Origin: Aminicella lysinilytica
Lineage (GTDB): Bacteria; Bacillota; Clostridia; Peptostreptococcales; Anaerovoracaceae
Length of the DNA stretch: 64,000 nt
Assembly (NCBI RefSeq): GCF_004362975.1
Contig: NZ_SNXO01000004.1
Coordinates: forward strand, 1-64,000
Direction of reading: 5' to 3'
Both the position numbers and the translations under genes were made by a program. The number at the start of each line of letters is the position of its first letter. Positions within the stretch are counted from its first letter, which is position 1. The notes under the pieces were generated by a model. That model did not search any database. It worked only from the letters and a program-made list of their open reading frames with translations, and was not told the DNA's origin. Below are positions 34,901-43,571 of the stretch, piece by piece.

Positions 34901-35379
34901 GGGTAACCGCATTCGTCAGCAAAGGCAATAGCCTCTTCCTCTGACTGGATCGCAGCGTCTACGCCAGGAATAGTAGGCACGCCTACCTCTTCAGCAACGA
35001 GTTTTGACTGGATCTTGTCACCCAGCATACTCATCATCTCAGATGTAGGTCCTATAAATTCAATGCCTGCTTCTTCGCAAGCCTTGGCAAACTCAACATT
35101 TTCCGACAGAAAACCATAGCCCGGATGAATGGCGTCTACGCCCTTGGCCTTAGCTACATCTATGATTTCATCGATGCCCAGATAAGCGGCTACAGGAGAT
35201 TTTCCCTTGCCTATCTGATACGCTTCATCGGCTTTCGTCCTGAATAAAGATTTCTTGTCCTCTTCTGAGTAAACCGCTACAGTTCTTATTCCCAACTCGC
35301 TGCAGGCTCTGAAGATCCTTATAGCGATCTCACCTCTGTTAGCGACCAGGACTCTCTTGAACTTTTTAATTTTTCCCAT
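31936..35379 (-). CDS. pyc: Pyruvate carboxylase
   Basis: A 1147-residue biotin enzyme forming oxaloacetate from pyruvate, bicarbonate and ATP. Biotin carboxylase occupies about 1-455 (KVLVANRGEIAIRIFRAC; ATP-grasp GGGGRGMR near 168; MNPRIQVEHTVTE near 296), carboxyltransferase about 530-830 (DTTMRDAQQSLMATR; LHTHDTSGNG), then the tetramerisation domain and the biotinyl domain with lysine in EAMKMET near residue 1113. Full length. It sits 51 bp downstream of the MscS gene. Its stop codon forms part of the P1 helix of the element at 31656-31938. It supplies oxaloacetate for amino-acid synthesis in an anaerobe without a complete TCA cycle. Confidence 0.97.
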   Translation of the reverse strand: MGKIKKFKRVLVANRGEIAIRIFRACSELGIRTVAVYSEEDKKSLFRTKADEAYQIGKGKSPVAAYLGIDEIIDVAKAKGVDAIHPGYGFLSENVEFAKACEEAGIEFIGPTSEMMSMLGDKIQSKLVAEEVGVPTIPGVDAAIQSEEEAIAFADECGYPVMLKAAAGGGGRGMRIVRDKRDIVNEYRSAKSEAAKAFGIDDIFIEKYLENPKHIEIQVLGDKEGNIVHLYERDCSIQRRHQKVIEFTPALCLTDKQREDICNDALKLAKHVNYRSAGTMEFLMDKKGNHYFIEMNPRIQVEHTVTEMVTGIDIVQAQLKIASGYTLDSDEIGIKSQKDITQRGFAIQCRITTEDPANGFAPDTGTIELYRSASGYGIRLDGGNGFTGSVVTPYYDSLLVKITAWAMSFEDTRRKAIRALKETQIKGVKTNIGFLLNVLNHPLFIAGKCDTGFIAANPDLLDVGTRVDRELKVLNYIGNKIVNETKGRKPEFNVPAFPKVPKRKINKLEGTKQLFDKEGPEALSKWVLDQKKLLITDTTMRDAQQSLMATRVRTVDMEKIAPAVALYGKDLFSLEMWGGATFDTSYRFLKESPWERLDTLREKIPNVLFQMLIRGANAVGYKNYPDNVIREFVKQSAEGGIDIFRIFDSLNWVQGMEVALDETLNQGKIAEACMCYTGDILDETRDKYTLDYYVNMAKELEKRGTHILGIKDMAGLLKPMAARKLITALKNEISIPVHLHTHDTSGNGVATILMAAQAGVDVVDAAFNSMSGLTSQPALNSVVAALEHSSRDTGISIDDIQVISDYWGDVRPVYKNFESDLKTASAEIYKYELPGGQYSNLKPQVESFGLGHKFQEVKDMYKAVNQMLGDIVKVTPSSKAVGDMAIFMVQNDLTPENILEKGKSMDFPDSIVSFFEGMMGQPEGGFDPELQKLVLKDKKPITCRPGELLPPEDFDYIKKGLNEYFDLEGTPREVISYAMYPKVFEDYQKSLKKDGNFRLMGSDIFFHGLAVGETCEVKLAEGQVMVIKLYEVRDVDKEGYRDVVFEVNGYQRIVRIKDNEMEAAVSESSVRYADEENALEIGANIPGNIVKILVREGDTVEDQQPVAVIEAMKMETNIIARTAGEVEKIFVKQGQQVKSGEMIALLK

Positions 35380-35430
35380 TTTTGTTTCTCCAATTCTCTA
35401 AAAACTTAAAATTAAAATTTACTAAGCAAA

Positions 35431-36234
35431 CTACTTTTTCCCATCTCTGTCCAATAGATTTACATCTATCTTCGGATACGGAATGCTGATTCCCTCTGCC
35501 TCAAATCTGCGTTTAACAGTTTCCTCTAAATATACTTTAACTTCGAAACGATTTTCGGTTGCGCACCAGACCTTCAGATCAAGTTTAAGGGCGCTATCGC
35601 CCAGATCGTCAAGGCCTATCCACGGCTCCGGTTCGTTCAGAAGTAAAGGTCCATCTCTGACGACAGCCCGCAGGATATCCTTCGCTTTTTCCACATCGGC
35701 GTCATATCCGATATGAAATGTGCAATCGACTCTCCTGATATCTCTCTTAGTAGAGTTGATCACTACCGATGTGGTAATTGTACCGTTCGGTATTATTATC
35801 TCGCGGTTGTCGTAGGTATGCATAGTAGTTGTCAACAGATCTATGTGGTCGACTACTCCCACTATGCCGTTCATTTCGATTTCATCACCCTGCACAAAGG
35901 GCTTGGTGAATAGTAGTATTATACCACCGGCTACATTTCCCAAACTGTCTTTCAATGCCAGGGCTATTGCCGCGCCTCCTGTTGCAAGTACTGCCACAAA
36001 AGGTGCCATCTTTATATGCAGCGTGGACATTATAGTCAGGATAAGAAGTATCCAAAGTGTTATCCTCACAACTCTGATCAGAATCACATAAACCGACGGA
36101 TCCAGCGTTGATTTTTTCAACACCTTCCTGGTTATGTGGACGATTATCGTTATGAGCAGCCACCCGATCAGAAATATGATCAGAGCCAGCCCCAATGTCT
36201 CCAATGTGCTCTCTTTGATAAAAGGTATGTTCAT
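35431..36234 (-). CDS. MscS-family small-conductance mechanosensitive channel
   Basis: A 267-residue protein with three membrane helices. The pore-lining third helix is VAVLATGGAAIALALKDSLG with the Gly/Ala packing pattern of MscS (about 79-98), followed by NVAGGIILLFTKPFVQGDEI (about 99-118), the start of the cytoplasmic beta domain, and a C-terminal alpha/beta domain ending near residue 260. It opens at high membrane tension. The start lies 10 bp after the typA stop, so the two are probably one transcript, together with pyc. Confidence 0.9.
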   Translation of the reverse strand: MNIPFIKESTLETLGLALIIFLIGWLLITIIVHITRKVLKKSTLDPSVYVILIRVVRITLWILLILTIMSTLHIKMAPFVAVLATGGAAIALALKDSLGNVAGGIILLFTKPFVQGDEIEMNGIVGVVDHIDLLTTTMHTYDNREIIIPNGTITTSVVINSTKRDIRRVDCTFHIGYDADVEKAKDILRAVVRDGPLLLNEPEPWIGLDDLGDSALKLDLKVWCATENRFEVKVYLEETVKRRFEAEGISIPYPKIDVNLLDRDGKK

Positions 36235-36244
36235 CGATTACCTC

Positions 36245-38116
36245 CTACCTGCCGTATCTTCTACGCTCCAACTCATGGAGGAGCTTCTTCCTCAGCCTGA
36301 TATCGTCAGGCGTGACTTCTACCAGCTCGTCTTCAGCTATGAATTCCAGAGCTTCCTCCAGGCTGAATACCCTTGGAGGCGACAGCTTGATAGTATCGTC
36401 TGAACCTGCGGCTCTCATATTGCTGACCTTCTTGGCTTTGCACGGATTTACTTCCATGTCTTCGCCTCTGGAGTTCATGCCTACGATCATTCCCTCGTAA
36501 ACGTGGGTGCCCGGCTCTACGAACATCTGAACGCGCTCGCCTATATTGAACAAAGCGTATGGCGTGCAGGTGCCTTCTTCTATGGCTATGGCGACGCCGT
36601 TGCTTCTGCCCGGTATGTCGCCCTTGTATGGCTCAAAATCAAAGAAGCGTCGTTCCATATTTCCTTCGCCTCTGGTGTCATTGATGAATTCGGAGCGGTA
36701 TCCCAGCAGGCCTCTGGTAGGAACATGATACTCAAGTCTTGAGTAACCGTTCTCTCCGGACATCTGCATCATAGTGCCCTTTCTCTGATTCAACTTGGAT
36801 ATTACCGAACCGGAATATTCATCCGGTACGGATATCACGACTTCCTCTATAGGCTCCATCTTCTTGCCATGTTCATCCTTATGGAAGATGACTTCCGGCT
36901 TGGATACAGCCAGTTCGTAGCCTTCTCTTCTCATGTTCTCTATAAGTATGGACAGATGCAGCTCGCCTCTGCCGGATACCTTGAAGCAATCCGTAGCATC
37001 GGTGTCTTCAACCAGAAGACCTACATTGACTTCCAGTTCCTTGTTCAATCTGTCTCTTATATGCCTCGAAGTTACATACTTTCCTACCTTCCCTGCGAAA
37101 GGAGATGAGTTTACCATGAAATTCATGGACAGAGTAGGCTCTTCTATGTGTATCATTTCCATAGGCTGCGGATCATCAGGATCGCAGATAGTCTCTCCTA
37201 TGGATATATCAGGTATTCCGGATACTACTACGATGTCTCCGCATTCTGCCTGAGCTACAGGCATCCTCTTAAGTCCTCTGTATACGAATATCTGATTTAT
37301 CTTGCATGTCTCTATGACTCCTGCTTCTCTGGCAACAGCCACTACCTGGTTCTCTTTGATAACGCCCTTGGTGACTCTTCCTATTCCAAGTCTTCCAATG
37401 TATTCGTCATAGGCCAGTGTCGATACCTGCATCTGTAGAGGTTCTTCTCTCAGATCCGGATAAGGATCACAATGCTCGACAATAGTATCGAAGAGTGGAG
37501 TGATATCCAGATCGTTCAGGCCTCCCGGCGTATGCTTGAGTTTCTTATTGCCTTCGCCAACGGAAAGTCCTTCGACTTCCTTAGGATCCCTTACTGCTAT
37601 GCCCTGTCTTGCAATACCATAGAGTATAGGGAAGTCCAGCTGTTCATCGTTAGCGTTCAGATCCATGAATAACTCATAGACCTCATCTACAACTTCCTCG
37701 ATCCTGGAATCCTTCTTGTCTATTTTATTGATCAGAAGGATCGGGTTAAGTCCCTGTTCCAAAGACTTGGAAAGGACGAACCTTGTCTGCGGCATAGGTC
37801 CCTCGCTGGAGTCTACCAGAAGGATGACTGTATCTACAGTCTTCATGATACGTTCTACTTCCGATGAAAAGTCCGCATGTCCCGGCGTATCGACTATATT
37901 TATCTTTACACCGTTATGCATTATAGAACAATTCTTGGAGTAGATCGTAATACCACGTTCCCTCTCTATGTCATCACTGTCCATTACACAGTCGACTACA
38001 TCTTCGTTTTCCCTGAATACTCCGCTTTGATTTAAAAAAGCGTCTACCAGAGTAGACTTTCCCGCATCGACGTGGGCAATAACAGCTATATTGATTATCT
38101 TTTGTTTCTCTGCCAT
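36245..38116 (-). CDS. typA: Ribosome-associated GTPase TypA/BipA
   Basis: A 623-residue translational GTPase related to EF-G and LepA. G motifs: AHVDAGKST (G1, about 14-22), RGIT with the preceding ERE (G2), DTPGHADF (G3, about 77-84), NKIDKKD (G4, about 131-137). Domains III and V and the TypA-specific C-terminal domain (VPTRGLLGYRSEF, GTCTPYALFNIGERVQMF) follow. It acts on the ribosome in assembly and stress adaptation. Full length. First gene of a likely typA-mscS-pyc transcript. Confidence 0.96.
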   Translation of the reverse strand: MAEKQKIINIAVIAHVDAGKSTLVDAFLNQSGVFRENEDVVDCVMDSDDIERERGITIYSKNCSIMHNGVKINIVDTPGHADFSSEVERIMKTVDTVILLVDSSEGPMPQTRFVLSKSLEQGLNPILLINKIDKKDSRIEEVVDEVYELFMDLNANDEQLDFPILYGIARQGIAVRDPKEVEGLSVGEGNKKLKHTPGGLNDLDITPLFDTIVEHCDPYPDLREEPLQMQVSTLAYDEYIGRLGIGRVTKGVIKENQVVAVAREAGVIETCKINQIFVYRGLKRMPVAQAECGDIVVVSGIPDISIGETICDPDDPQPMEMIHIEEPTLSMNFMVNSSPFAGKVGKYVTSRHIRDRLNKELEVNVGLLVEDTDATDCFKVSGRGELHLSILIENMRREGYELAVSKPEVIFHKDEHGKKMEPIEEVVISVPDEYSGSVISKLNQRKGTMMQMSGENGYSRLEYHVPTRGLLGYRSEFINDTRGEGNMERRFFDFEPYKGDIPGRSNGVAIAIEEGTCTPYALFNIGERVQMFVEPGTHVYEGMIVGMNSRGEDMEVNPCKAKKVSNMRAAGSDDTIKLSPPRVFSLEEALEFIAEDELVEVTPDDIRLRKKLLHELERRRYGR

Positions 38117-38194
38117 AAATTTTTTCCTCTTTATCGTGTTTAGTTAACAACTTATAATATCACAAATACTCATTATGTTCAATACCTTAAATCA

Positions 38195-38578
38195 TCATTT
38201 TCCATGAGTATCCAGATAATTGCGCAAAAATATATCATCCTCAACTTCCAGATCACGCAACCCTGACAGGCCTTCCAGATGATGGCGGAATTCGTGGCGC
38301 AGGACTTCCCGCACCTTGACCGTCATCTGTTCCTCGTCGTAATAAGGAAACATACGGGCAAATGACCCGTAATAGAGGACGATGCCCCGTCCGCTGCTGG
38401 ATGACCTGTGATACTCGCCGAGTATGTACAGATCATCTGCCAGCCGCTGTGGATGGGGTTTGGCGTAATCCTGCACGATCACGCCATTATTAAGTTCATT
38501 GAAAAATATCTCAGGAAGTTCGTCCATCATATCAGCCGTGATCTCACGAAACTTCTCTAATGTAATACTGCTTTCCAT
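38195..38578 (-). CDS. Small zincin-like metallopeptidase
   Basis: A 127-residue protein with the zinc site RHEFRHHLEGLSG (about residues 92-104): HEFRH is an HExxH variant and the downstream acidic residues could be the third ligand. The size and the N-terminal FREITADMMDELPEIFFNEL pattern fit the minimal zincin family PF06262, often found as solitary cytoplasmic proteins of unknown substrate. It overlaps the DUF2207 gene stop by one base, so translation is coupled. A promoter for typA must lie in the 78-bp gap downstream. Confidence 0.8.
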   Translation of the reverse strand: MESSITLEKFREITADMMDELPEIFFNELNNGVIVQDYAKPHPQRLADDLYILGEYHRSSSSGRGIVLYYGSFARMFPYYDEEQMTVKVREVLRHEFRHHLEGLSGLRDLEVEDDIFLRNYLDTHGK

Positions 38579-40479
38579 TACCAGGCGCCTCCGCCGCCGC
38601 CTCCGAAGCCTCCGCCGGAGAATCCGCCGCCACCGAAGCCTCCTCCGATGCCGCCGCCGAGACCGCCGCCTATATCACCTGCCGGCGCTATGCCGTTGGC
38701 AAATCCTGAGCTGAAATCTCTGCTGCAGGAGTTGATCATACTGCTATACCAGAGAGCTGTGAATACGAAGCTGCCCGAGTCATATGAACTGTACCAGCCC
38801 GGCTGAGCGATATTGATATTCTCGAATTTCTTAGCCCATCTGGTCTCCATGCCCATAACGTAAGCATACGGCATAACATTATAGAAGTACTCAGGATCTT
38901 CATCAGATAAAGCCTTCAGCTTGTCATACTCCGCATCTCTGATGAAATCTCTGAAGCCCAGAATCTTGCCCTGCCACTCGGCGCTCTTTTCCGTGCGTGC
39001 TTTCATGATCAGAACGAAGAAATACGTTATTGCCATAGATATGAATACTGCCACGCCAGGTATCCAGCTTGAAGCCATCATGCCCGTACCCATGGACGCA
39101 AGTACAGTGCCTGCTATGACAGGAATGAACCCGCCTATGAACAGAGCTGTGTTCTTGCCTCTGGTTCTGGCATCGTGTTTGTCAAAGGCGGACATTACAA
39201 TGAGCATTCCTATGAGCAGCAATATGACTGTAGGTACTATCAAAAGCAGACCTGCAAATGAATACACCTGCAGAGCCGTCAGCGCCAGTCCTGCAATGGC
39301 AGGCAGAAGCATGAGTAACTGACCGATCACTCTGCATACGCTCGACGCAGTACTGAAAAGTTTCCTGGTCTTGGCGTCATATTGTCCTCTCAGCTGTTCC
39401 TTGGCAGCGCTCAGAGTCATCCCGAACTCAGCCGGCATATCTGAGAGGTCTACCTTCTCACCATCGAAAAACAGTCCTTCAAACATAGTCTTTGCAAAGG
39501 TCTTCTCCGACGGATCCATTTCTTTCAGTTTTGTGACCTGGAAGGAGCCTCTGTTGACCTCTCTGATCTCTATATACCCCTTCTCGGCGAAATACATGAG
39601 CATGGAAGACATATCCCTGTCGTCGACTTTTCCGTCTATTATATATCCTATCTCTGCCGGCGTCATGCCCTCCGGCGGATCGAATTCTACGGTCCTGATG
39701 ATCTTCGGATCTCTGCCGAACAGGAACCACAGTAACAATGTAAGGAGAGGCACGCCAATGAGAAGGATCCACATTATGTATCCCATGAAATCCCTGTTGG
39801 CCGGATCTACCCAGTAGCCTTCCTTCAGATTCGAATTGACTGTGACACCATATTCCTCAGGCACATTTTTGCCCGTGATAGTCAGCTTGTTACCGCTGAC
39901 CGACTTGGTAAAATACGGCGACAGGCTGCCCTTTGTTCCATAAGACCCGGCGTAAAACTTCGCCTGGCTCCAGTCCATGGTCTTCGGCATCGTAAGCGTA
40001 AGGCTTGCGTGATCTATAGCCGTGTCCCAGCCGTTGGGCAAAAGGTCCAAAGACAGGTAGTCTTCGGTGGAAGACTCGTCTCGGTAGCAAACCAGATCGT
40101 ACGTTATCGTATAAGTGTGAACGCCCGTCAGGTATTCATCTTCCGATCCGATCCTGATGTATTTGTAACTGTAGCCGTAGCCCGCCTCGTAGCCCGTGGT
40201 GCTTTCATAGCCCGGCACTTCTATGTTCCGGATCGCGTAATACTTATCGGAAGTGGGAATGTACCTGGTTATGCCGTGATGCTCACCGGTGAAATCAACG
40301 GTGATTTTCTCTGTCATATGAATCACGTGGTTCTCTGTAACTACGGCGTTGACATTGAAATTACTGGTCGTGTAATCCGAAGCGGCCGAAACTGCCGACG
40401 TAGAGATCGCCATGGCCATGATTATGGCTATTAACAAAACAAAGGCCGCTGTTAACGGCCTGATAGTAGTCTTACGCAT
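38578..40479 (-). CDS. DUF2207 membrane protein with Gly-rich C-terminus
   Basis: A 633-residue protein. A signal-like helix (1-30) leads to an extracytoplasmic DUF2207 domain (about 36-215: VNAVVTENHVIHMTEKITVD, HHGITRYIPTS). Membrane helices lie near 240-260, 395-440 and 455-495, with cytoplasmic winged-helix-like segments between. The tail is a low-complexity GGG/FGGGG run ending AW, typical of this family. Function is unknown; DUF2207 genes are commonly linked to LemA genes, as here: the LemA gene overlaps it by 8 bp and the zincin gene follows by 1 bp. Confidence 0.85.
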   Translation of the reverse strand: MRKTTIRPLTAAFVLLIAIIMAMAISTSAVSAASDYTTSNFNVNAVVTENHVIHMTEKITVDFTGEHHGITRYIPTSDKYYAIRNIEVPGYESTTGYEAGYGYSYKYIRIGSEDEYLTGVHTYTITYDLVCYRDESSTEDYLSLDLLPNGWDTAIDHASLTLTMPKTMDWSQAKFYAGSYGTKGSLSPYFTKSVSGNKLTITGKNVPEEYGVTVNSNLKEGYWVDPANRDFMGYIMWILLIGVPLLTLLLWFLFGRDPKIIRTVEFDPPEGMTPAEIGYIIDGKVDDRDMSSMLMYFAEKGYIEIREVNRGSFQVTKLKEMDPSEKTFAKTMFEGLFFDGEKVDLSDMPAEFGMTLSAAKEQLRGQYDAKTRKLFSTASSVCRVIGQLLMLLPAIAGLALTALQVYSFAGLLLIVPTVILLLIGMLIVMSAFDKHDARTRGKNTALFIGGFIPVIAGTVLASMGTGMMASSWIPGVAVFISMAITYFFVLIMKARTEKSAEWQGKILGFRDFIRDAEYDKLKALSDEDPEYFYNVMPYAYVMGMETRWAKKFENINIAQPGWYSSYDSGSFVFTALWYSSMINSCSRDFSSGFANGIAPAGDIGGGLGGGIGGGFGGGGFSGGGFGGGGGGAW

Positions 40480-41032
40480 TGAAATCCACCTTTACGTTCT
40501 GGCGTTCTTCCTCGCTCTCCACCTCGAACATCTGCTTAGGTGAATAGTGGAACATGCCTGCAACTATATTGCTTGGAAACATCTGACACTTATTGTTGAA
40601 CATTTTAACCACAGCATTGTAGTATTTCCTTGCGTTGGCAATGTCCTGCTCAACCTGCTGAAGCTGCTTCTGCAGATCCATGAAATTCTGATTGGCTTTC
40701 AGATCAGGATAGGCTTCTGCCACGGCAAATAGGCTCTTCAGAGCTCCTGTCAGCATGTTCTCTCCCTGGACCTTGCCCTCTATGCTGTCTGCGCCCTGAG
40801 CCATATTCCTCGCTTCGGTGACCTTGGCAAAGGTTTCTGACTCGTGTTTGGCGTATCCCTTGACGGTCTCAACCAGATTAGGTATCAGATCATACCTTTT
40901 CTTCATATAAACGTCCATAGTGGCGAAGCTTTCTTCAACGTTGTTGTTCGCCTTTACAAATCCGTTGTAAGCAACTATGAACCATATTACGATTATAGCG
41001 ACTATTACTGCTATTACTATTCCTGCTATCAT
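40472..41032 (-). CDS. LemA family protein
   Basis: A 186-residue protein with an N-terminal membrane helix (1-22, MIAGIVIAVIVAIIVIWFIV) and a helical-bundle body. NVEESFATMDVYMKKRYDLI followed by PNLVETVKGYAKHE (about 32-65) is the LemA signature, and the C-terminal FNNKCQMFPSNIVAG also matches. I start at ATG 41032 (MIAGIVI) with GGAGG seven bases before. It lies directly after ung (3-bp gap) and overlaps the DUF2207 gene, so the two membrane proteins probably work together. Confidence 0.92.
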   Translation of the reverse strand: MIAGIVIAVIVAIIVIWFIVAYNGFVKANNNVEESFATMDVYMKKRYDLIPNLVETVKGYAKHESETFAKVTEARNMAQGADSIEGKVQGENMLTGALKSLFAVAEAYPDLKANQNFMDLQKQLQQVEQDIANARKYYNAVVKMFNNKCQMFPSNIVAGMFHYSPKQMFEVESEEERQNVKVDFNA

Positions 41033-41037
41033 ATGGA

Positions 41038-41712
41038 TTACCTCCTGCCCCAATTGACCGGTCCCTGGCCGGTACTAACTAAAAACTCGTTGGCCCTGGA
41101 AAAGTATCTGCCTCCAAAGAAACCATTGTAGGCTGATAACGGGCTCGGATGGGCCCCCGTAAGTACCAGATGCTGCGGGTTCGTGATGAACTCCCGCTTA
41201 GCCTTGGCATTGGCTCCCCAGAGTATGAAAACTATTGGTTTCTCTCTGTCGTTGAGCTTTTCGATTATGTGATCCGTAAGGATCTCCCATCCTTTGCCTT
41301 TGTGGGAATTTGCCTGATGAGCCCTGACTGTAAGCACGGCGTTCATCAGAAGCACGCCTTCCTGCGCCCAGCCCATAAGATAGCCGTCGTCCTTAGGCGG
41401 CGGTTCTATACCGAGATCCTCCTGCAACTCCTTGAATATGTTCACAAGAGATGGCGGCTGCTGTACGCCCTTCATTACAGAAAAAGCCATGCCGTGAGCC
41501 TGTCCCGGCTCGTGGTATGGATCCTGTCCCAGTATGACTACCTTCACATCACTGTAAGGCACAGCCTTCAGCGCGTTGAAAATATCGTACATATCCGGGT
41601 AGACAGTCTTCGTCCTGTACTCGCCTATGAGAAACTGTCTCAGCTTCTGATAGTATTCCTTATCAAATTCTCCATTCAGGACTTCGTCCCAATCATTTCC
41701 AATGTTGACCAT
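41038..41712 (-). CDS. ung: Uracil-DNA glycosylase, family 1
   Basis: A 224-residue enzyme that removes uracil from DNA. Catalytic motif GQDPYHEPGQAHGMAFSV (about 62-79, with the general-base Asp) and the DNA-intercalation motif HPSPLSAYNGFFGG (about 187-200) are intact; LLMNAVLTVRAHQANSHKGKG is the mid-domain block. Full length. First gene of the ung-lemA-DUF2207-zincin cluster. Confidence 0.97.
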   Translation of the reverse strand: MVNIGNDWDEVLNGEFDKEYYQKLRQFLIGEYRTKTVYPDMYDIFNALKAVPYSDVKVVILGQDPYHEPGQAHGMAFSVMKGVQQPPSLVNIFKELQEDLGIEPPPKDDGYLMGWAQEGVLLMNAVLTVRAHQANSHKGKGWEILTDHIIEKLNDREKPIVFILWGANAKAKREFITNPQHLVLTGAHPSPLSAYNGFFGGRYFSRANEFLVSTGQGPVNWGRR

Positions 41713-41822
41713 GGCAATATTATACTCTATCGCCGTGGCTAATTCAAGGGCAGAGGCCCATTAATCTGCGGAGCCAAGGCCTCGTAAGAATCACTTTTAT
41801 CAGAGTTTTTTCCTGAGATTTA

Positions 41823-41882
41823 TTGACTATAGCCACCCTTTGTTATAATCTAAAGACAAATATTGACGGATTACATGTAATC
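41823..41882 (+). promoter_or_regulatory. CoA-transferase promoter with 14-bp palindrome
   Basis: TTGACT (41823-41828), 15-bp spacer, TATAAT (41844-41849). The perfect palindrome GATTACATGTAATC (41869-41882) sits at about +13 to +26, where a bound repressor would block elongation or initiation. Its core ATTACATGTAAT is shared with the dipeptidase promoter at 31500. Confidence 0.6.
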
Positions 41883-41896
41883 TTAAAAGGAGAGTT

Positions 41897-43231
41897 ATGG
41901 ATTTTAAAGATGAATATAAGCAAAAGCTGCGCACTCCCGAGGAAGCAGTAAAACTGATAAATGACGGTGATTGGGTGGACTACACCTCCGCCCTGGGTTT
42001 TCCGAAGCTTCTTGACACGGCACTGGCAGCCCGCAAAGACGAGCTCCACGATGTTAACATCCGCGGCAACCTGATCGTCGGCCCTGTCAAAGTAGCCGAG
42101 TGCGATTCAACCCATGAACACTTCACCTATAACACCTGGCATTGCTCAGCCTATGAGAGGAAACTTTGTGATCGCGGCGAAGCCTTCTTCATACCCATGG
42201 TCTTCCGCAACAACTCCGCCTACTACAAACACTTTTTGAAGTTGAATGTGGCTATGATGAGCGTGCCGCCTATGGACAAGCACGGGTTCTTCAACATGTC
42301 TGTCACGACCGGCGTGGCCGCGGAGATCCTCCGCGAGGCCGACATCGTGATCCTGGAGGTCAACGAGCACCTGCCTTGGATCTACGGCGGTTTCGATGAG
42401 ACCATACATATTACTGATGTGGATGTGATCGTTGAAGGCGAGCACGCGCCATTTCCCCCTGTGCCAAAAGGGACGCCAACGGATGTTGACATAGCTATAG
42501 CAAAAAATATCTTCCCGTATTTTCGCAATGGTGACACGGTGCAGCTGGGCATCGGCAATATGCCAGACCTCCTTGGTGATCTGCTGGCTGACAGCGATAT
42601 CAGAGATCTTGGCATGCATACGGAGCTCTGTTCTGATGCATATATGAATCTGGCTCTGCGGGGAAAGCTCACGAACAAATATAAGAATCTCATGCCGGGC
42701 AAAGGTGTGACTGGCATGGTCATCGGTTCTCCTGAGCTGTATGAGTGGATAGACCATAATCCTATGATCGCCGCCTGCCCTCTTTCCTATGTGAATGATC
42801 CGCGTATCATTGGCGAGATAGATAATATGATATCTATAAACAGTTGTATTTCCATAGATCTTTATGGTCAGGTAAATGCGGAGAGTGCCGGTATGCGCCA
42901 GATCAGCGGCACCGGCGGTCAGCTGGACTTCCTGGAGGGGGCTTCTTTCGCCCGCGGCGGCAAGTCGTTCATCTGCCTGTCTTCGACTTTTCATGACAAG
43001 GATGGCAATGTCCACTCCAATATTCTCCCTCGTTTCTGCGGTGAAATAATCACTACTCCCCGCAGTGAGGTGTATTATGTTGCTACGGAATATGGCGTTT
43101 TCAATATGGAGGGCATGTCCACATGGCAGCGTGCCGAGGGTCTGATCAATATCGCTGATCCGATTTTCCGTGAGGATCTGATTCGCGACGCGGAGAAGCA
43201 GAAGATATGGCGGCGTTCCAATAAGAGATAG
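41897..43231 (+). CDS. Butyryl-CoA:acetate CoA-transferase-type enzyme
   Basis: A 444-residue family I CoA-transferase/acetyl-CoA hydrolase-type enzyme. The catalytic glutamate is Glu243 in GMHTELCSDAYM; the CoA-binding GIGNMPDLLGDLL (about 218-230), the YVNDPRIIGEIDNMISINSC block and the AESAGMRQISGTGGQLDF block are those of butyryl-/4-hydroxybutyryl-CoA transferases. It exchanges CoA between short acyl groups and acetate at the end of fermentation. Substrate range is not readable from sequence. Start has AAGGAGAG. Its TAG stop abuts the element at 43231-43528. Confidence 0.88.
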   Translation: MDFKDEYKQKLRTPEEAVKLINDGDWVDYTSALGFPKLLDTALAARKDELHDVNIRGNLIVGPVKVAECDSTHEHFTYNTWHCSAYERKLCDRGEAFFIPMVFRNNSAYYKHFLKLNVAMMSVPPMDKHGFFNMSVTTGVAAEILREADIVILEVNEHLPWIYGGFDETIHITDVDVIVEGEHAPFPPVPKGTPTDVDIAIAKNIFPYFRNGDTVQLGIGNMPDLLGDLLADSDIRDLGMHTELCSDAYMNLALRGKLTNKYKNLMPGKGVTGMVIGSPELYEWIDHNPMIAACPLSYVNDPRIIGEIDNMISINSCISIDLYGQVNAESAGMRQISGTGGQLDFLEGASFARGGKSFICLSSTFHDKDGNVHSNILPRFCGEIITTPRSEVYYVATEYGVFNMEGMSTWQRAEGLINIADPIFREDLIRDAEKQKIWRRSNKR

Positions 43232-43528
43232 CGCATTCTTCCGAAACCTTCGTTTGTCCTCGTCGCCGACAGCCATATAGTCTCACTCGTCAAGAACAGA
43301 ATGTGCGGCAAACTCGTTGAAACCCACTAAAGGAGACTGGTATTAATCGATGCCAGTCTCCTTTCAAGTGTGCTCGCATTGTCATATCATACGAGTATGA
43401 TATGTCTGCTGCTCGCACCCTTGGGTTTCAACTCAGACAGTGCCACACATTTGTCTGTTCTTGTCACTCGTTTGCGACTATGGCTGTACTTGTCACTGCG
43501 GAATCGTTCAAGCCTTTGGTAATGTGCC
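43231..43528 (+). ncRNA. Structured 3'-flank RNA element, copy 5 (after CoA-transferase)
   Basis: The only copy on the plus strand; it follows the plus-strand CoA-transferase gene. P1: GCGCATT (43231-43237) with AATGTGC (43521-43527). Shared boxes: GTCCTCGTCGCCGACAG, CCATATAGTCTCACTCG, P4 AAGAACAG/CTGTTCTT, P5 TGTG-GGCA with TGCCACACA, P6 GTTGAAACCC/GGGTTTCAAC, P7 AAAGGAGACTGG/CCAGTCTCCTTT, inner P8 ATATCATAC/GTATGATAT, GACTATGGCTG and CACTGCGGAATCG. Helices are kept while most paired bases differ from copies 1, 2 and 4. Confidence 0.72.
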
Positions 43529-43571
43529 TGTCCATTGAGTGTAAATCCAAAATCAGGGATTCTTTCAACCA

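Noticed and set aside
42146-43276. A 376-codon minus-strand frame opposite the CoA-transferase gene
   Set aside because: It mirrors the well-supported plus-strand gene; its translation is His/Arg/Ile rich with no domain, as expected from antisense of a codon-biased gene.
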